In this document: one piece after another, positions 18,527-27,609 of the stretch
Position numbering within the stretch: position 1 is the first letter of the stretch
Layout: each line of letters starts with the position of its first letter
Assembly (NCBI RefSeq): GCF_001562255.1
Contig: NZ_CP014301.1
Span: forward strand, 1,302,001 to 1,366,000
Length of the DNA stretch: 64,000 nucleotides
Direction: 5' to 3'
From: Bosea sp. PAMC 26642
GTDB taxonomy: Bacteria; Pseudomonadota; Alphaproteobacteria; Rhizobiales; Beijerinckiaceae
Position numbers and translations under genes: made by a program
Notes under the pieces: model-generated
What the model was told of the DNA's origin: nothing
The model's database searches: none
Seen by the model: the letters and a program-made list of their open reading frames with translations, nothing else

Positions 18527-18964
18527 TCACTGCGTCCGGCCGAAGGGCTGGTCGAGCGGCATGAGCACCATGTTCAGGCGCTCCGCATCGGCCTTCATCG
18601 CCGCCTCGATCATGATGACGGCGTGCGAGCGTGCGACCTCGCCCTTGAGCTGGCCCATGGCCTCATAGGCGTGCACCTTGAGGGCCAGCACGTCGCGCAG
18701 CGTCGTGGGCGCCTCAGCCATCAGCAGCGCCATCCGGCGCGCCGCGATCCTCGCGCCCTCGGCCAGCTGCTGGCCGTTGAGGCCATGGTCGCTGAAGACG
18801 CGCTCGGGCGCCTCGCCCAACAGCATCGCATGCGCATGGGCGGTTTCCCATTTGAGGAAGAGGGCATCGGCACTCTGCGGGGACGCATAGGCCCTCGCGT
18901 ACAACCTCATCTCGCTATCCTCCGGCAGCGCTTCGTCGCCGCCGGCAAAATTCTTGGTCGTCAT
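18527..18964 (-). CDS. Unknown small helical protein upstream of ExoI
   Basis: 145 aa, acidic at the N terminus, then helices rich in Ala, Met and Arg (WETAHAHAMLL; ARIAARRMALLM; APTTLRDVLALKVHAYEAM). This A-x-T-x-x-D-V-x-A-K type of pattern occurs in many short unknown proteins of phages and integrative elements. It ends 5 bases before the ExoI start, or overlaps it if GTG is used, so the two form an operon. It may be a partner of the nuclease, but nothing in the sequence proves that. The leader has a strong hairpin at 18979-19004. Confidence 0.65.
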   Translation of the reverse strand: MTTKNFAGGDEALPEDSEMRLYARAYASPQSADALFLKWETAHAHAMLLGEAPERVFSDHGLNGQQLAEGARIAARRMALLMAEAPTTLRDVLALKVHAYEAMGQLKGEVARSHAVIMIEAAMKADAERLNMVLMPLDQPFGRTQ

Positions 18965-19405
18965 GTTGTTCGTCCATAGGAGCGCGGGCCCGGGGGCCCG
19001 CTCCATGGGCACTTTTCTCCGGGGGTCACCCCTAATGGGTTCCGTTTCCCGACTTGTTCGCTCTCTTCTGCGGAGCGCCGGCAGGGTTGTATCTCTGCAC
19101 GGCCATCGAAGCGGTCTGATCCTAAAGTGATCCAACGGGCAATTGTGGCCCATAGCAGGCGCTCGAAATGTCTGCTTTTTGGTAGGATGACTCGTGGAAT
19201 CAGGTCATTGCGAATCCTGACTGGCTTCGACGATCCCCATCCGCTCCCGAGGCGTCTCTTGATCTTGGGGGCGTCAACAGACCTTTTGACCGGCTTCGAG
19301 CCGACCGGTTGATCCCTGTAGTTCCGCCGGGGTTTGGCAGCATCCATGTGTTGTTATAAACGGAGGGGGCATGGTGCCGGTAGAAGCGAAAGGCTCAAAG
19401 TGATG
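18965..19405. other. 441 bases without a supported gene
   Basis: Contains a very GC-rich imperfect palindrome (18979-19004, GGAGCG-GGGCCC arms) just upstream of the gene starting at 18964. After that the DNA has mixed composition and no convincing open frame. The right limit of the integrative element may lie here, but no att repeat was seen. Confidence 0.5.
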
Positions 19406-19775
19406 CTAGTGGACGATGCGCCATTTGCCGTCGACGCCTCGGAACCCCAGCGTCGTCCGAACCATATTTCGACATCAACGCCATCCTTGCGCTTGCCGGT
19501 GAATGGCCGAGCGAATGGGTAAAGGCGACGGCGCCAGAGGCGGCGACAGTCACGTCGCGATCCTCCCAACGCGGCGGCGCTTCGTAGAGGACGAGCCAGC
19601 CCGTGGTCCCCTCGCGCACCGAGGCTTTGCCGCCGCTGTGCAGCAGACCGAACATGTCAAACACGGTGATGTCCTCAGCGATCGACGAGACGATTGTTTC
19701 GACATCACCCATCGCGACTGCGTCTCCGCGCGCCGCGATTAAGGCGCGTATCGCACCTTTTTCCGTAGCGCTTAC
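19406..19775 (-). pseudogene. Decayed SnoaL-like (DUF4440-type) protein
   Basis: The first half reads as a ketosteroid-isomerase-fold protein (ALIAARGDAVAMGDVE, then ITVFDMFGLLHSGG). The rest is spread over two other frames: GKRKDGVDVEIWF after about 19500, then RTTLGFRGVDGKWRIVH after about 19457, ending at 19406. The second break is explained by loss of one C in an original TTCCGG. The expected start overlaps the stop of the DUF899 gene as GTAA, where an ATGA or GTGA would be normal, so the start is also lost. The two genes were probably one operon. Confidence 0.8.
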
Positions 19776-20482
19776 GATCCATACTCCAACTTGGGATACC
19801 AGTCGGTTCCGCGACCCCCGGGCGTCAAATCGAGAATCGACCATAGCGACGCGATGTCCGGCGCGTCGCGCGGGTCCTGACCAGGGTCCGCAAGCTCCAT
19901 CGACATTTCGCTGGCCCAGAACAGCCGCACCTTGCCGCCATCGCGCCTGAACACGACTAGCGCGGGGTTTTCGGTGCCATCGTCGTTGAGCAGTTTTAGG
20001 TCGCTGGCATAGTCATCGCCGATCGTTTGGACAAAATCGAGGTGCTCCCAGCCGCGCTCGAAGGCGAAACGAAGCTGCCGCTCGACCGGACTACGGCCAA
20101 GGATCTTTAGTGCTACTCGCTGCTTGATGTCGGCGGCGTTGCCGTTCACCGCGCCCAGCCAGTTCGTGCACATCGGGCAAGGCCGCTCTCGCTTGGGGCC
20201 ATACATCCAGAAATAGGTCACGAGCGCATCATGATCGCCGAACAGGTCGATCAGACCGATGTCATTGCCGTTCCCGTCCTTGAAGCGATAGTCTTTTTCG
20301 ATAACAGGGCCTGGAGGAAGCGCACGGCGCTGCTCGCTCAAGCGGGTCATGTCACGGCGGAATTTGATTTCGTCGGCAAGCAACGCCTGGCGCGCGTTGC
20401 GATACGCATCGCTTTCGCCGGGGAAAGGCGTACGGCCCTTTTTCGCCAGGTCTTTCGGGTTGGCAGCTGCCTCGGTGGCCAT
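19772..20482 (-). CDS. DUF899 family thioredoxin-like protein
   Basis: 236 aa. It matches the DUF899 family by its AARQALLADEIKFR-like N terminus (NARQALLADEIKFRRD), LPPGPVIEKDYRF, FGDHDALVTYFWMYG and the CPMC pair in RPCPMCTNWL. The fold is thioredoxin-like, but the biochemical role is not established. The ATG at 20482 was chosen because GAAGGAA lies 7 bases upstream; a start at 20527 would add 15 residues. The SnoaL-like remnant follows with an overlap. Confidence 0.85.
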   Translation of the reverse strand: MATEAAANPKDLAKKGRTPFPGESDAYRNARQALLADEIKFRRDMTRLSEQRRALPPGPVIEKDYRFKDGNGNDIGLIDLFGDHDALVTYFWMYGPKRERPCPMCTNWLGAVNGNAADIKQRVALKILGRSPVERQLRFAFERGWEHLDFVQTIGDDYASDLKLLNDDGTENPALVVFRRDGGKVRLFWASEMSMELADPGQDPRDAPDIASLWSILDLTPGGRGTDWYPKLEYGS

Positions 20483-20676
20483 GGCGTGTTCCTTCAGTGT
20501 TCGGTCGAGCGCTTCGTAGAACCCCATTAGAAACGCCGACTGGGTTTTTCAAAGAACGCGAGGTTACGTAATGCTATCCGTTCGTTCGGGCCGACTGTAT
20601 CTATTCACGACAATTCCACAGTCATATCTCTGCGTACCATCTTCTTTGCGCGTTTGAGTTCGGGTGACGGCAACCT

Positions 20677-22518
20677 TTAGGACGTGACGCGCACCGCGCC
20701 CCTGGCCGCGCTCGTCGCGAAAGCGGCATAGGCCTTCAGCGCGGTGGTTACCTTGCGCTTGCGCGCAACCGCCGGCTTCCAGCCGTACTTGCCCGTTGCG
20801 TCCATGGCGGCCCGACGGCGTGCGAGTTCCTCGTCTCCGACATAGAGCACGATGCTGCGGCCGGGGATGTCGATCGCAATCATGTCGCCGGGCTCGACGA
20901 GGCCGATCGCGCCGCCCTCAGCCGCTTCCGGCGAGACATGGCCGATCGAGAGTCCCGACGAGCCGCCAGAAAAGCGCCCGTCGGTGATCAGCGCGCAGGC
21001 CTTGCCGAGCCCTTTCGACTTCAGATAGCTCGTCGGATAGAGCATCTCCTGCATGCCCGGCCCGCCTCGCGGCCCCTCATAGCGGATCACCACGACGTCG
21101 CCGACCTTGACCTTGCCGTTGAGGATGCCGTCTACCGCCGCGTCCTGGCTCTCGAAGATCACAGCGGGGCCGGAGAAGGTCAGGATAGACGAATCGACGC
21201 CCGCCGTTTTCACGATGCAGCCGTCGAGCGCGAGATTACCGTAGAGCACGGCGAGCCCGCCATCCTGCGAATGGGCATGGGCCCTGTCGCGGATCACGCC
21301 ACCGCTGCGGTCGAGGTCGAGCTCCTCGTAGCGCCGCTCCTGGCTGAAGGCGACCTGCGTCGGCACGCCGCCGGGCGCGGCGCTATAGAAGGAGCGCACG
21401 CTCTCGCTCGTCGTCTGCGCCACGTCCCAGCGCTCCAGCGCCTCGGCTATGCTCGTCGCATGCACGGTCGGCAGCGAGCTGTCGATCAGGCCGGCGCGGT
21501 CGAGTTCGCCCAGGATCGCCATGATGCCGCCAGCGCGATGGATGTCCTCCATATGGACGTTGGCGACCGAGGGCGCGACCTTGCACAAAACCGGCACCTG
21601 CCGCGACAGCCGGTCGATGTCGGCCATGCTGAACGCGCATTCGGCTTCGTGCGCCGCCGCCAGCAGATGCAGCACCGTATTGGTTGAGCCGCCCATGGCG
21701 ATGTCGAGCGTCATCGCGTTCTCGAAGGCCTTGAAGCTCGCGACATTGCGCGGCAGCACGCTGGCATCGTCCTGCTCGTAATGGCGCCGGGTGATGTCGA
21801 CGATCAGATGCCCGGCCTCGACGAAGAGGCGCTTGCGGTCGGCATGGGTCGCCAGCACCGAGCCGTTGCCCGGCAGCGCCAGGCCCAGCGCCTCGGTCAG
21901 GCAATTCATCGAATTGGCGGTGAACATGCCCGAGCAGGAGCCGCAGGTCGGGCAGGCCGAGCGCTCGATCGCCTCGACCTCGGCGTCGGAGTACGTGCTG
22001 TCCGCGGCGGCGACCATGGCGTCGACGAGGTCGACTTTTTTGAGCACGCCCTCGGCGATGTACTTTCCGGCCTCCATAGGCCCGCCGGAGACGAAGACGG
22101 TGGGAATGTTGAGGCGCATCGAGGCCATCAGCATGCCGGGCGTGATCTTGTCGCAGTTCGAGATGCAGACCATCGCATCGGCGCAATGGGCGTTGACCAT
22201 GTATTCGACGCTGTCGGCGATCAGTTCGCGCGAGGGCAGGCTGTAGAGCATCCCGTCATGGCCCATGGCGATGCCGTCATCGACCGCGATGGTGTTGAAC
22301 TCCTTGGCGACGCCGCCGGCCTTTTCGATCTCGCGCGCCACCAGCTGGCCGAGGTCCTTGAGATGGACATGGCCGGGCACGAACTGCGTGAAGGAGTTCA
22401 CGACTGCTATGATCGGCTTGCCGAAGTCCGAATCCTTCATGCCGGTGGCGCGCCAGAGGCCGCGCGCGCCGGCCATATTGCGGCCATGGGTGGTGGTGCG
22501 GGAGCGATAGGCGGGCAT
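20677..22518 (-). CDS. ilvD: Dihydroxy-acid dehydratase
   Basis: Dehydrates 2,3-dihydroxy-acids in branched-chain amino acid synthesis, using an Fe-S cluster. The 613-aa protein is full length. Cluster and active-site regions are visible: [27 protein letters not shown], and [17 protein letters not shown] near the C terminus. It starts [17 protein letters not shown], the normal family N terminus. It is divergent from a LysR-type gene, with a palindromic site between. Because sugar-acid dehydratases share this family, a catabolic role cannot be excluded, but length and N terminus fit IlvD. Confidence 0.92.
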   Translation of the reverse strand: MPAYRSRTTTHGRNMAGARGLWRATGMKDSDFGKPIIAVVNSFTQFVPGHVHLKDLGQLVAREIEKAGGVAKEFNTIAVDDGIAMGHDGMLYSLPSRELIADSVEYMVNAHCADAMVCISNCDKITPGMLMASMRLNIPTVFVSGGPMEAGKYIAEGVLKKVDLVDAMVAAADSTYSDAEVEAIERSACPTCGSCSGMFTANSMNCLTEALGLALPGNGSVLATHADRKRLFVEAGHLIVDITRRHYEQDDASVLPRNVASFKAFENAMTLDIAMGGSTNTVLHLLAAAHEAECAFSMADIDRLSRQVPVLCKVAPSVANVHMEDIHRAGGIMAILGELDRAGLIDSSLPTVHATSIAEALERWDVAQTTSESVRSFYSAAPGGVPTQVAFSQERRYEELDLDRSGGVIRDRAHAHSQDGGLAVLYGNLALDGCIVKTAGVDSSILTFSGPAVIFESQDAAVDGILNGKVKVGDVVVIRYEGPRGGPGMQEMLYPTSYLKSKGLGKACALITDGRFSGGSSGLSIGHVSPEAAEGGAIGLVEPGDMIAIDIPGRSIVLYVGDEELARRRAAMDATGKYGWKPAVARKRKVTTALKAYAAFATSAARGAVRVTS

Positions 22519-22614
22519 GATGATCTCGGCGGAGCGGTTGAGGTGCAGACTCTCGACAAGCTAAGCTCCAAGGTCTGCCGGCCATAATGCGATTTTCCGT
22601 TCGGCCGCATCGAC

Positions 22615-22640
22615 GAATTTCATCTTAGATGTCGAAATTC
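22615..22640. promoter_or_regulatory. Dyad between ilvD and the LysR-type gene
   Basis: GAATTTC and GAAATTC arms are separated by 12 bases, with a nested CATCT-T-AGATG palindrome inside, almost concentric. It lies 55 bases before the LysR start and 97 before ilvD, where a LysR-type activator of a divergent gene would bind. Confidence 0.55.
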
Positions 22641-22695
22641 TGGAAGTTGGCCGGTCTATAGAGCAACAGGCTGCAACTGCGCGGAGAGACCGTCC

Positions 22696-23616
22696 ATGCT
22701 GCGCAACATCGACATCGATCTACTGCGTTGCTTCGTCACCATCGCAGACCTGCGCAGCTTCACCCGTGCCGCCACCGCCCTGTTTCGCAGCCAGTCCACG
22801 ATCAGCACCCAGGTCCGGCGGCTTGAGGAACTAGCAGGTCAAAGCCTCCTGCAGCGATCGCCACATGAAGTTGCGTTGACCCGCGCCGGCGAAGATTTCC
22901 TTGGATATGCGCGCCGGATCGTTTCGCTTCATGATGAAGCTTTGGACGTGATCAACGCCCAAAGCGTCAGCGGATCGGTTCGGCTGGCCGTCATGGACGA
23001 CTATGCGACGATTGTGCTTCCGCAAACGCTGGCACGTTTCGTTCGCTCGCATCCCGGCGTCGAACTCGAAGTCACCACCGGGTTCACGCGCGACCTGCTG
23101 AACGATCTCGGCGGAGCGTTCGACGTCGTTCTGGCGACGCAAAAGGCGGGTGACGGCCGTGGTCAGGTTCTGCGCACTGAACAGACGTCCTGGGCCTGCT
23201 CCGACGGTCGGGAGTCTTTCGAGATGGATCGCGTCCCGCTCGCTTTGCTCAAAGCCCCCAACATGTACCGTGAATGGGCCCTTGAGGCGCTGACGGCTGC
23301 CGGGCGATCCTGGCGCGTTCTGTTCAGCAGTTCGAGCATCAGCGCGGTCGAAGCCATGGCGGTGTCTGGCGCGGCGGTGACTGTCGTCAAGGCGGGGACC
23401 GCACGTCCCGGCTTGCGGCTGATCGGCGCCGACATGGGCCTCCCGCCGTTACCACCCTCCGAGATCGCGCTCCATCTTGCGCCGGGCAGGCCAAGTCCTG
23501 CAATCCGCGCCTTCCATGATCATTTGTGCGCCGCGCTGGCATTGCCCTATGGCAACGATGTCGCCATCGACGAGTCCGATCTTCAGCATCGGCCGAATTC
23601 ATTTCCTGGACCCTGA
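22696..23616 (+). CDS. LysR-family transcriptional regulator
   Basis: 306 aa with the N-terminal winged helix (LRCFVTIADLRSFTRAAT, SQSTISTQVRRLEE) and a periplasmic-binding-type effector domain (RLAVMDDYATIVLPQTLARF). The effector domain matches the short-spaced subfamily that often controls adjacent transport genes. The start has GGAGAG at a normal distance. It is divergent from ilvD and followed by a TRAP receptor and an EamA exporter in the same direction, either of which could be its target. Confidence 0.9.
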   Translation: MLRNIDIDLLRCFVTIADLRSFTRAATALFRSQSTISTQVRRLEELAGQSLLQRSPHEVALTRAGEDFLGYARRIVSLHDEALDVINAQSVSGSVRLAVMDDYATIVLPQTLARFVRSHPGVELEVTTGFTRDLLNDLGGAFDVVLATQKAGDGRGQVLRTEQTSWACSDGRESFEMDRVPLALLKAPNMYREWALEALTAAGRSWRVLFSSSSISAVEAMAVSGAAVTVVKAGTARPGLRLIGADMGLPPLPPSEIALHLAPGRPSPAIRAFHDHLCAALALPYGNDVAIDESDLQHRPNSFPGP

Positions 23617-23676
23617 GAGGCTTCCTAACCTCCCCGCACGCGGCCGGTACAAGGCCGACTATAGGGGAGAATCTGC

Positions 23677-24765
23677 ATGGACCGTCGTGCGCTCATCTCG
23701 ACTGCTGGGCTGGCCGCCGCCGCGGCAACCGCCATGGCGTCGCCCGCCATAGCGCAGTCGCAGCCTACGATCCGCTGGCGCCTGCAATCGAGCTTTCCGA
23801 AATCGCTCGATGCGATCTACGGCGCCGGCGAGGTGTTTGCGAGAGCGGTCGCCGAACTGACCGATGGTCGCTTCCAGATCCAGGTCTTTGCCGCGGGAGA
23901 GATCATCCCGCCGCTTCAAGTTCTTGATAGCGTTTCGATCAGTACGGTCGAGGCCTGCCATACGAGCTCGTTCTTTTTTGTCGGGAAGAACGAGGCCTTC
24001 ACCTTCGGCACCGCCGTTCCTTACGGACTGAACACCCGGCAGCAAAACGCCTGGATGTACCAGGGCGGCGGCATAGAGCTGATGAACAACCTCTATCGCA
24101 AGAGTAACGTCTACGGATTGCCATGCGGCAACACCGGCGCCCAGATGGGCGGCTGGTTTCGCAAGGAAATCAACACCCCCGACGACCTCAAGGGGCTGAA
24201 ATTCCGCATCGCCGGACTGGCCGGTCAGGTCATGTTGAAGCTCGGTGTGGTGCCGCAGCAAATTGCAGGCGGCGACATCTATCCGGCCTTGGAACGAGGA
24301 ACGATCGACGGCGCCGAATGGATCGGCCCCTATGACGACGAGAAGCTCGGCTTTGCGAAGGTCGCGCCATATTATTACTACCCGGCCTTCTGGGAAGGCG
24401 GGGCCATGATCCACCTGTTCGTCAATCTCGATCGCTGGAACGAACTGCCCCCGTCCTACAAGGCAGCTATTCGTGCGGCCAGCGCCGAGGCAAACCACTA
24501 TATGGTCGCTCGCTACGACGCGCAAAATCCGGCCGCCCTGAAACGGCTCGTCGCCGGAGGCGCTCAGTTAAAGGCCTTCTCCCGCGAAATCCTCGATGCC
24601 GGTCATACCGCGACACAACAAGTCCTCGACGAGATCGCGTCGCGAAACCCTGATTTCAATGCGATCTACGAACCGTGGAAAGCGTTTCGAGACGATGCTC
24701 GTCTCTGGTTCAGGGTCGCGGAATACGGGTTCGACTATTATACGCTGAGCCGCACCGGGCGATGA
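23677..24765 (+). CDS. TRAP transporter solute-binding protein (DctP family), orphan
   Basis: 362-aa periplasmic receptor. The N terminus has a signal that looks Tat-like (MDRRALISTAGLAAAAA, ending ASPAIAQ). Family features are the IRWRLQSSFPKSLD start, GKLGFRIAG-like LKGLKFRIAG with the ligand-binding Arg, and GTIDGAEW. This is the DctP subgroup that binds mannitol- or keto-acid-type ligands. The membrane subunits DctQ and DctM are not nearby, so it depends on a transporter elsewhere or is a relic. RBS AGGGGAGA precedes the ATG. Confidence 0.88.
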   Translation: MDRRALISTAGLAAAAATAMASPAIAQSQPTIRWRLQSSFPKSLDAIYGAGEVFARAVAELTDGRFQIQVFAAGEIIPPLQVLDSVSISTVEACHTSSFFFVGKNEAFTFGTAVPYGLNTRQQNAWMYQGGGIELMNNLYRKSNVYGLPCGNTGAQMGGWFRKEINTPDDLKGLKFRIAGLAGQVMLKLGVVPQQIAGGDIYPALERGTIDGAEWIGPYDDEKLGFAKVAPYYYYPAFWEGGAMIHLFVNLDRWNELPPSYKAAIRAASAEANHYMVARYDAQNPAALKRLVAGGAQLKAFSREILDAGHTATQQVLDEIASRNPDFNAIYEPWKAFRDDARLWFRVAEYGFDYYTLSRTGR

Positions 24766-24821
24766 GATCCGAGCCGATGTCCGTAAACGATCCCCTCTTC
24801 TCCAAATCTGTGAACTAGGCG

Positions 24822-25727
24822 ATGGAGCTGCTCGGCCTGTTGTCGGCCGTACTATCGAGCGCGCTGGGGGGGACGGCCGTCGTCACAACCCGGTTTCTGG
24901 CGCCGGTACTCGACCCGATCACGATGGGTGCGGTTCGGTTTGCCGGAGGGTTTGTGGTCCTGGCAATCGTCGCGTGGGCACTGCGAGAGCGGCTGCCGTC
25001 ACGATCGGAGTGGCCGGGCGTCATCGCGTTGGGAGGGCTGTTCTTCGCGCTTTTTCCCGTGCTGTTCAATGCTTCGCTGATCTACACGACGTCCGCGCGG
25101 GGAGCGCTCGCATTGTCGACCCTCCCACTTCTGACGATGGCCGCAGGGGCAATTTTTGGGATCGAGCGAGCCACGCGACGCAAGATTGCCGGCGTTCTCA
25201 TCGCTATGATCGGGCTGTCGGCCGCACTGGCATCAAACCTTGCCAACGCCCCGGAAGGAGCATGGCGCGGTGACATGCTGATGATAGCCGCCGCTGTCTG
25301 CATGGCGCTCTATAATGTCTGGTCGCGACCCTTCATCGCGCGATGTGGCGCCCTGTCATTCGCAGCCTGCGGCATGATGGTGGGAGCAATCGTCCTTAGC
25401 ACGATTTCCATCGTTTCTGGCCGCGCGGGAGATGTGTTTCTGCTCGATCGACAAGCGATGATCGCGGCTGGCTACCTCGCTCTGGTCTGCGGGGCCTTGA
25501 TATTCTTTCTGTGGGCATTTGCTCTCGGAAAGACGTCGCCAACTCTTGTCGCCATTTCTGTTGCCGTTAATCCAGTCACAGCCGCGATCTTTGGCGTGAT
25601 CGTTCTCGGTGAAAAGGTCGAGAGCAGTCTAATATTCGGCCTTTCGCTTATAATCCTAGGCATATCGATTGCGTCGTACCGTCAGAATTCCGAATTTCCA
25701 ACACCAGCTTCCAGTGTACAAAAATAG
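24822..25727 (+). CDS. EamA/DMT-family membrane transporter
   Basis: 301 aa, about ten membrane helices in two EamA repeats. The first repeat starts LLSAVLSSALGGTAVVTTRF and includes PITMGAVRFAGGF. The second contains GALIFFLWAFALGKTSP and VNPVTAAIFGVIVLGE, both typical. Family members export amino acids, metabolites or drugs. It lies 56 bases after the TRAP receptor and 19 bases before the PPC-domain genes, so the run is probably one transcript. Confidence 0.88.
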   Translation: MELLGLLSAVLSSALGGTAVVTTRFLAPVLDPITMGAVRFAGGFVVLAIVAWALRERLPSRSEWPGVIALGGLFFALFPVLFNASLIYTTSARGALALSTLPLLTMAAGAIFGIERATRRKIAGVLIAMIGLSAALASNLANAPEGAWRGDMLMIAAAVCMALYNVWSRPFIARCGALSFAACGMMVGAIVLSTISIVSGRAGDVFLLDRQAMIAAGYLALVCGALIFFLWAFALGKTSPTLVAISVAVNPVTAAIFGVIVLGEKVESSLIFGLSLIILGISIASYRQNSEFPTPASSVQK

Positions 25728-25746
25728 TGTCTGAGAGGGAATCGTT

Positions 25747-26304
25747 GTGATTTCAGCTATTCGAAGCTTGTACCCACGACCTCGCACGCTGGTCCATCCA
25801 GGGCGCTACGATCCCGTCCGCATCCACAGCATGAGCGCGCCTGTAGCCCGGCACTACCGGCTCGCGCTGCAGCCTGGGCTGAGCTTGTTTGAAGCGTTGG
25901 TCATGCCGCTGAAATTGGCCGGCGTTCGCAGTGCGTTCATGACAATCCTGGCTGGATCATTCAAACGCCTGAAGTACTGCGTTGCGCCGCCTGACCCCGA
26001 GCGCCGCTCCATCGTCGCCTATTCGCAACCGCGCGAGGCGGGCGAATCCTACCTCCTGTTCGGTAACGCTACGCTGGGCCTCGGCATGGATGGCAAGCCT
26101 TTAATCCACTGCCACGGCGCCATTCAGACTGAGTCAGGGGCGGTTTGCGGCGGTCACATCATTCCGGAAAGCGCGGTCGTTGGCGCATTCCCCATACCCG
26201 CGCTGGCGACCGCGTTCGACACCTTCGTACTGCAGCAAGCCTTGGATACCGAGACGAACATGCTCCTTCTACGGCCAACAACGGAGAAGACTCATGATCA
26301 GTGA
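25747..26304 (+). CDS. PPC/DUF296-domain protein, first of two
   Basis: 185 aa. The PPC (DUF296) fold is suggested by RHYRLALQPGLSLFEAL, then LAGVRSAFMTILAGSF, and LIHCHGAI...GGHIIPES, which holds the metal-binding His residues typical of the family. The GTG start follows GAGAGGGA. The gene overlaps the next one by 11 bases. Two PPC genes in a row behind an exporter suggest a heteromeric or divided function; bacterial PPC proteins have no firmly known role. Confidence 0.8.
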   Translation: MISAIRSLYPRPRTLVHPGRYDPVRIHSMSAPVARHYRLALQPGLSLFEALVMPLKLAGVRSAFMTILAGSFKRLKYCVAPPDPERRSIVAYSQPREAGESYLLFGNATLGLGMDGKPLIHCHGAIQTESGAVCGGHIIPESAVVGAFPIPALATAFDTFVLQQALDTETNMLLLRPTTEKTHDQ

Positions 26305-26704
26305 TACCGTTATCGAAGCTGGCACAATGGGCCGCGTGGCGTACGCCCGGGTCGCGCCAAACGAAGACCTCATGTTGGGCATCCAAAAGCTGTGCCTGGA
26401 GGTGGGATTTCGCAACGCGTTCGTTCGAGGTGCTCTTGGCAGCCTCGTCGATGCATCACTATGTGCGCAAAATGGTATGAATATGCATGTCAGCGGACCG
26501 GCAGTTGAAGTGGTCAGCTTCGCGGGTGAAGTACGCTCTCGACCCAATGGTACGCTCGCAGCGGAGCTGTCGGGCGTCGTGGCCGACCCTGATGGCAGGG
26601 TATACGGCGGCGCATTCGTTGCCGGAGGAAATCCTGTTTGCGTTACATTTGAGGTGATATTGGAGGAGTGGCTGCCACATGCTCCTCGAAAAGTATCAAA
26701 ATAG
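26294..26704 (+). CDS. PPC/DUF296-domain protein, second of two
   Basis: 136 aa, one PPC domain. AYARVAPNEDLMLGIQKL matches the first strand and helix, VGFRNAFVRGALGSL the second, and DPDGRVYGGAFVAGG the loop where other members carry His residues. The His cluster is weaker than in the preceding gene (Tyr-Gly-Gly in place of His-Gly-Gly), so the metal site may be lost. It starts within the preceding gene, so translation is coupled. Confidence 0.78.
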   Translation: MISDTVIEAGTMGRVAYARVAPNEDLMLGIQKLCLEVGFRNAFVRGALGSLVDASLCAQNGMNMHVSGPAVEVVSFAGEVRSRPNGTLAAELSGVVADPDGRVYGGAFVAGGNPVCVTFEVILEEWLPHAPRKVSK

Positions 26705-26838
26705 TAGTCTCAGGACAGGGCTCGGCTCCTCGCGGCCACGACGAGGATCTGATGGCTCTGGATCTACGCGGCACATGCCTGATCGGAATCGATCGTGCAA
26801 AATCAGACAAGTCGAAGAGTAGCGGTGCATGCTCACCT

Positions 26839-27543
26839 TCAGACATCATACGCACAGCGAAAACCGACGTAGAGTGCGAAGAAGGAGGCGCTCTTCCATT
26901 GTGCACCCTCGGCGCGAGTATTCTCTGCGCCGTACCACCATGAGCCCCCGGCGGTCAGCGCTTCATCGCCGCGCCGGTCAGCAAGCCATTCCCAGACATT
27001 CGCCCCCATCTCGTGAAGGCCGTTGACGCCGCGTTTGGTGGTTCCGATTGCGACATGCCGTTGACGAGAATTGTTCATCCCCGCGGGGCTGTCGCCTACC
27101 GGATAGGCGTAAGTTCTCCCGGTTATGAAATCGTCGGTCGGGCTCGTGCGGGTCTCAGTGTAAGCTGCAAGCCGCCATTCCGCGAATGTGGGCAGACGGC
27201 CGCCGGCGTGTTCGCAATAGGCGCGAGCCTCCGTCCAGGAGATGTGCACTGCCGGTTCATGGTCCGAACCCGGCTGACCCGAGGGCGCGGCGTAGGTCCA
27301 GCCCTTGCGCCTCGTCCAGCCCGCTGCGAACTCATATCCGCCGCCCTCACGCTCGGCCGCTGTCTGCAAAGCACGCCCAGCAGCGAAGGCCCGGAACTGG
27401 CCGATGCTAACTTCGAACCTGTCGATGGCAAAATTGCCGATGGAAATGCGATCGCTGCCCTGAGACCCTTCAGCTTCGACCGACATTGTAAGGAGCAGTA
27501 AGGATGCGACCGACGCCAGGCCTGCTTTGGAGTATGAGAGCAT
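26839..27543 (-). CDS. Exported SUMF1/FGE-like protein
   Basis: 234 aa with an N-terminal signal peptide (MLSYSKAGLASVASLLLLT, cleavage near VEAEG), so it is outside the cytoplasm. The rest is a formylglycine-generating-enzyme fold: FEVSIGQFRAF, AVHISWTEARAYCEHAGGRLPTFAEWRLAA, GVNGLHEMGANVWEW, and GGSWWYG, FALYVGFRCA. The enzyme's copper-binding Cys pair is not evident near the C terminus, so it may be a non-catalytic or differently active member. Start at 27543 has GGAG 7 bases before it; a longer frame to 27585 is possible. No sulfatase gene is near. Confidence 0.82.
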   Translation of the reverse strand: MLSYSKAGLASVASLLLLTMSVEAEGSQGSDRISIGNFAIDRFEVSIGQFRAFAAGRALQTAAEREGGGYEFAAGWTRRKGWTYAAPSGQPGSDHEPAVHISWTEARAYCEHAGGRLPTFAEWRLAAYTETRTSPTDDFITGRTYAYPVGDSPAGMNNSRQRHVAIGTTKRGVNGLHEMGANVWEWLADRRGDEALTAGGSWWYGAENTRAEGAQWKSASFFALYVGFRCAYDV

Positions 27544-27609
27544 CGGTCGCCTCCGATTGTTCGCCAAGGAGACAGGCACCATCACCGGACGGAGCCTGGA
27601 GGGTAGCGT

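Larger units (their letters stand above)
6711..19153. mobile_element. Integrative element at tRNA-Asp (right edge not resolved)
   Basis: The left edge is set by the 3' end of tRNA-Asp, followed at once by a tyrosine recombinase, a small DNA-binding-like protein, a RepA-like ATPase and then a block of genes of unknown function. The right edge is only an estimate: I placed it after the last gene of the unusual block. I looked for a second copy of the tRNA-Asp T arm and acceptor in the rest of the window and saw none. The element may be larger, composite, or partly decayed. Confidence 0.6.

Noticed and set aside
20528..20676. Right att site of the element before ilvD
   Set aside because: No copy of the tRNA-Asp T arm or acceptor sequence could be found there.
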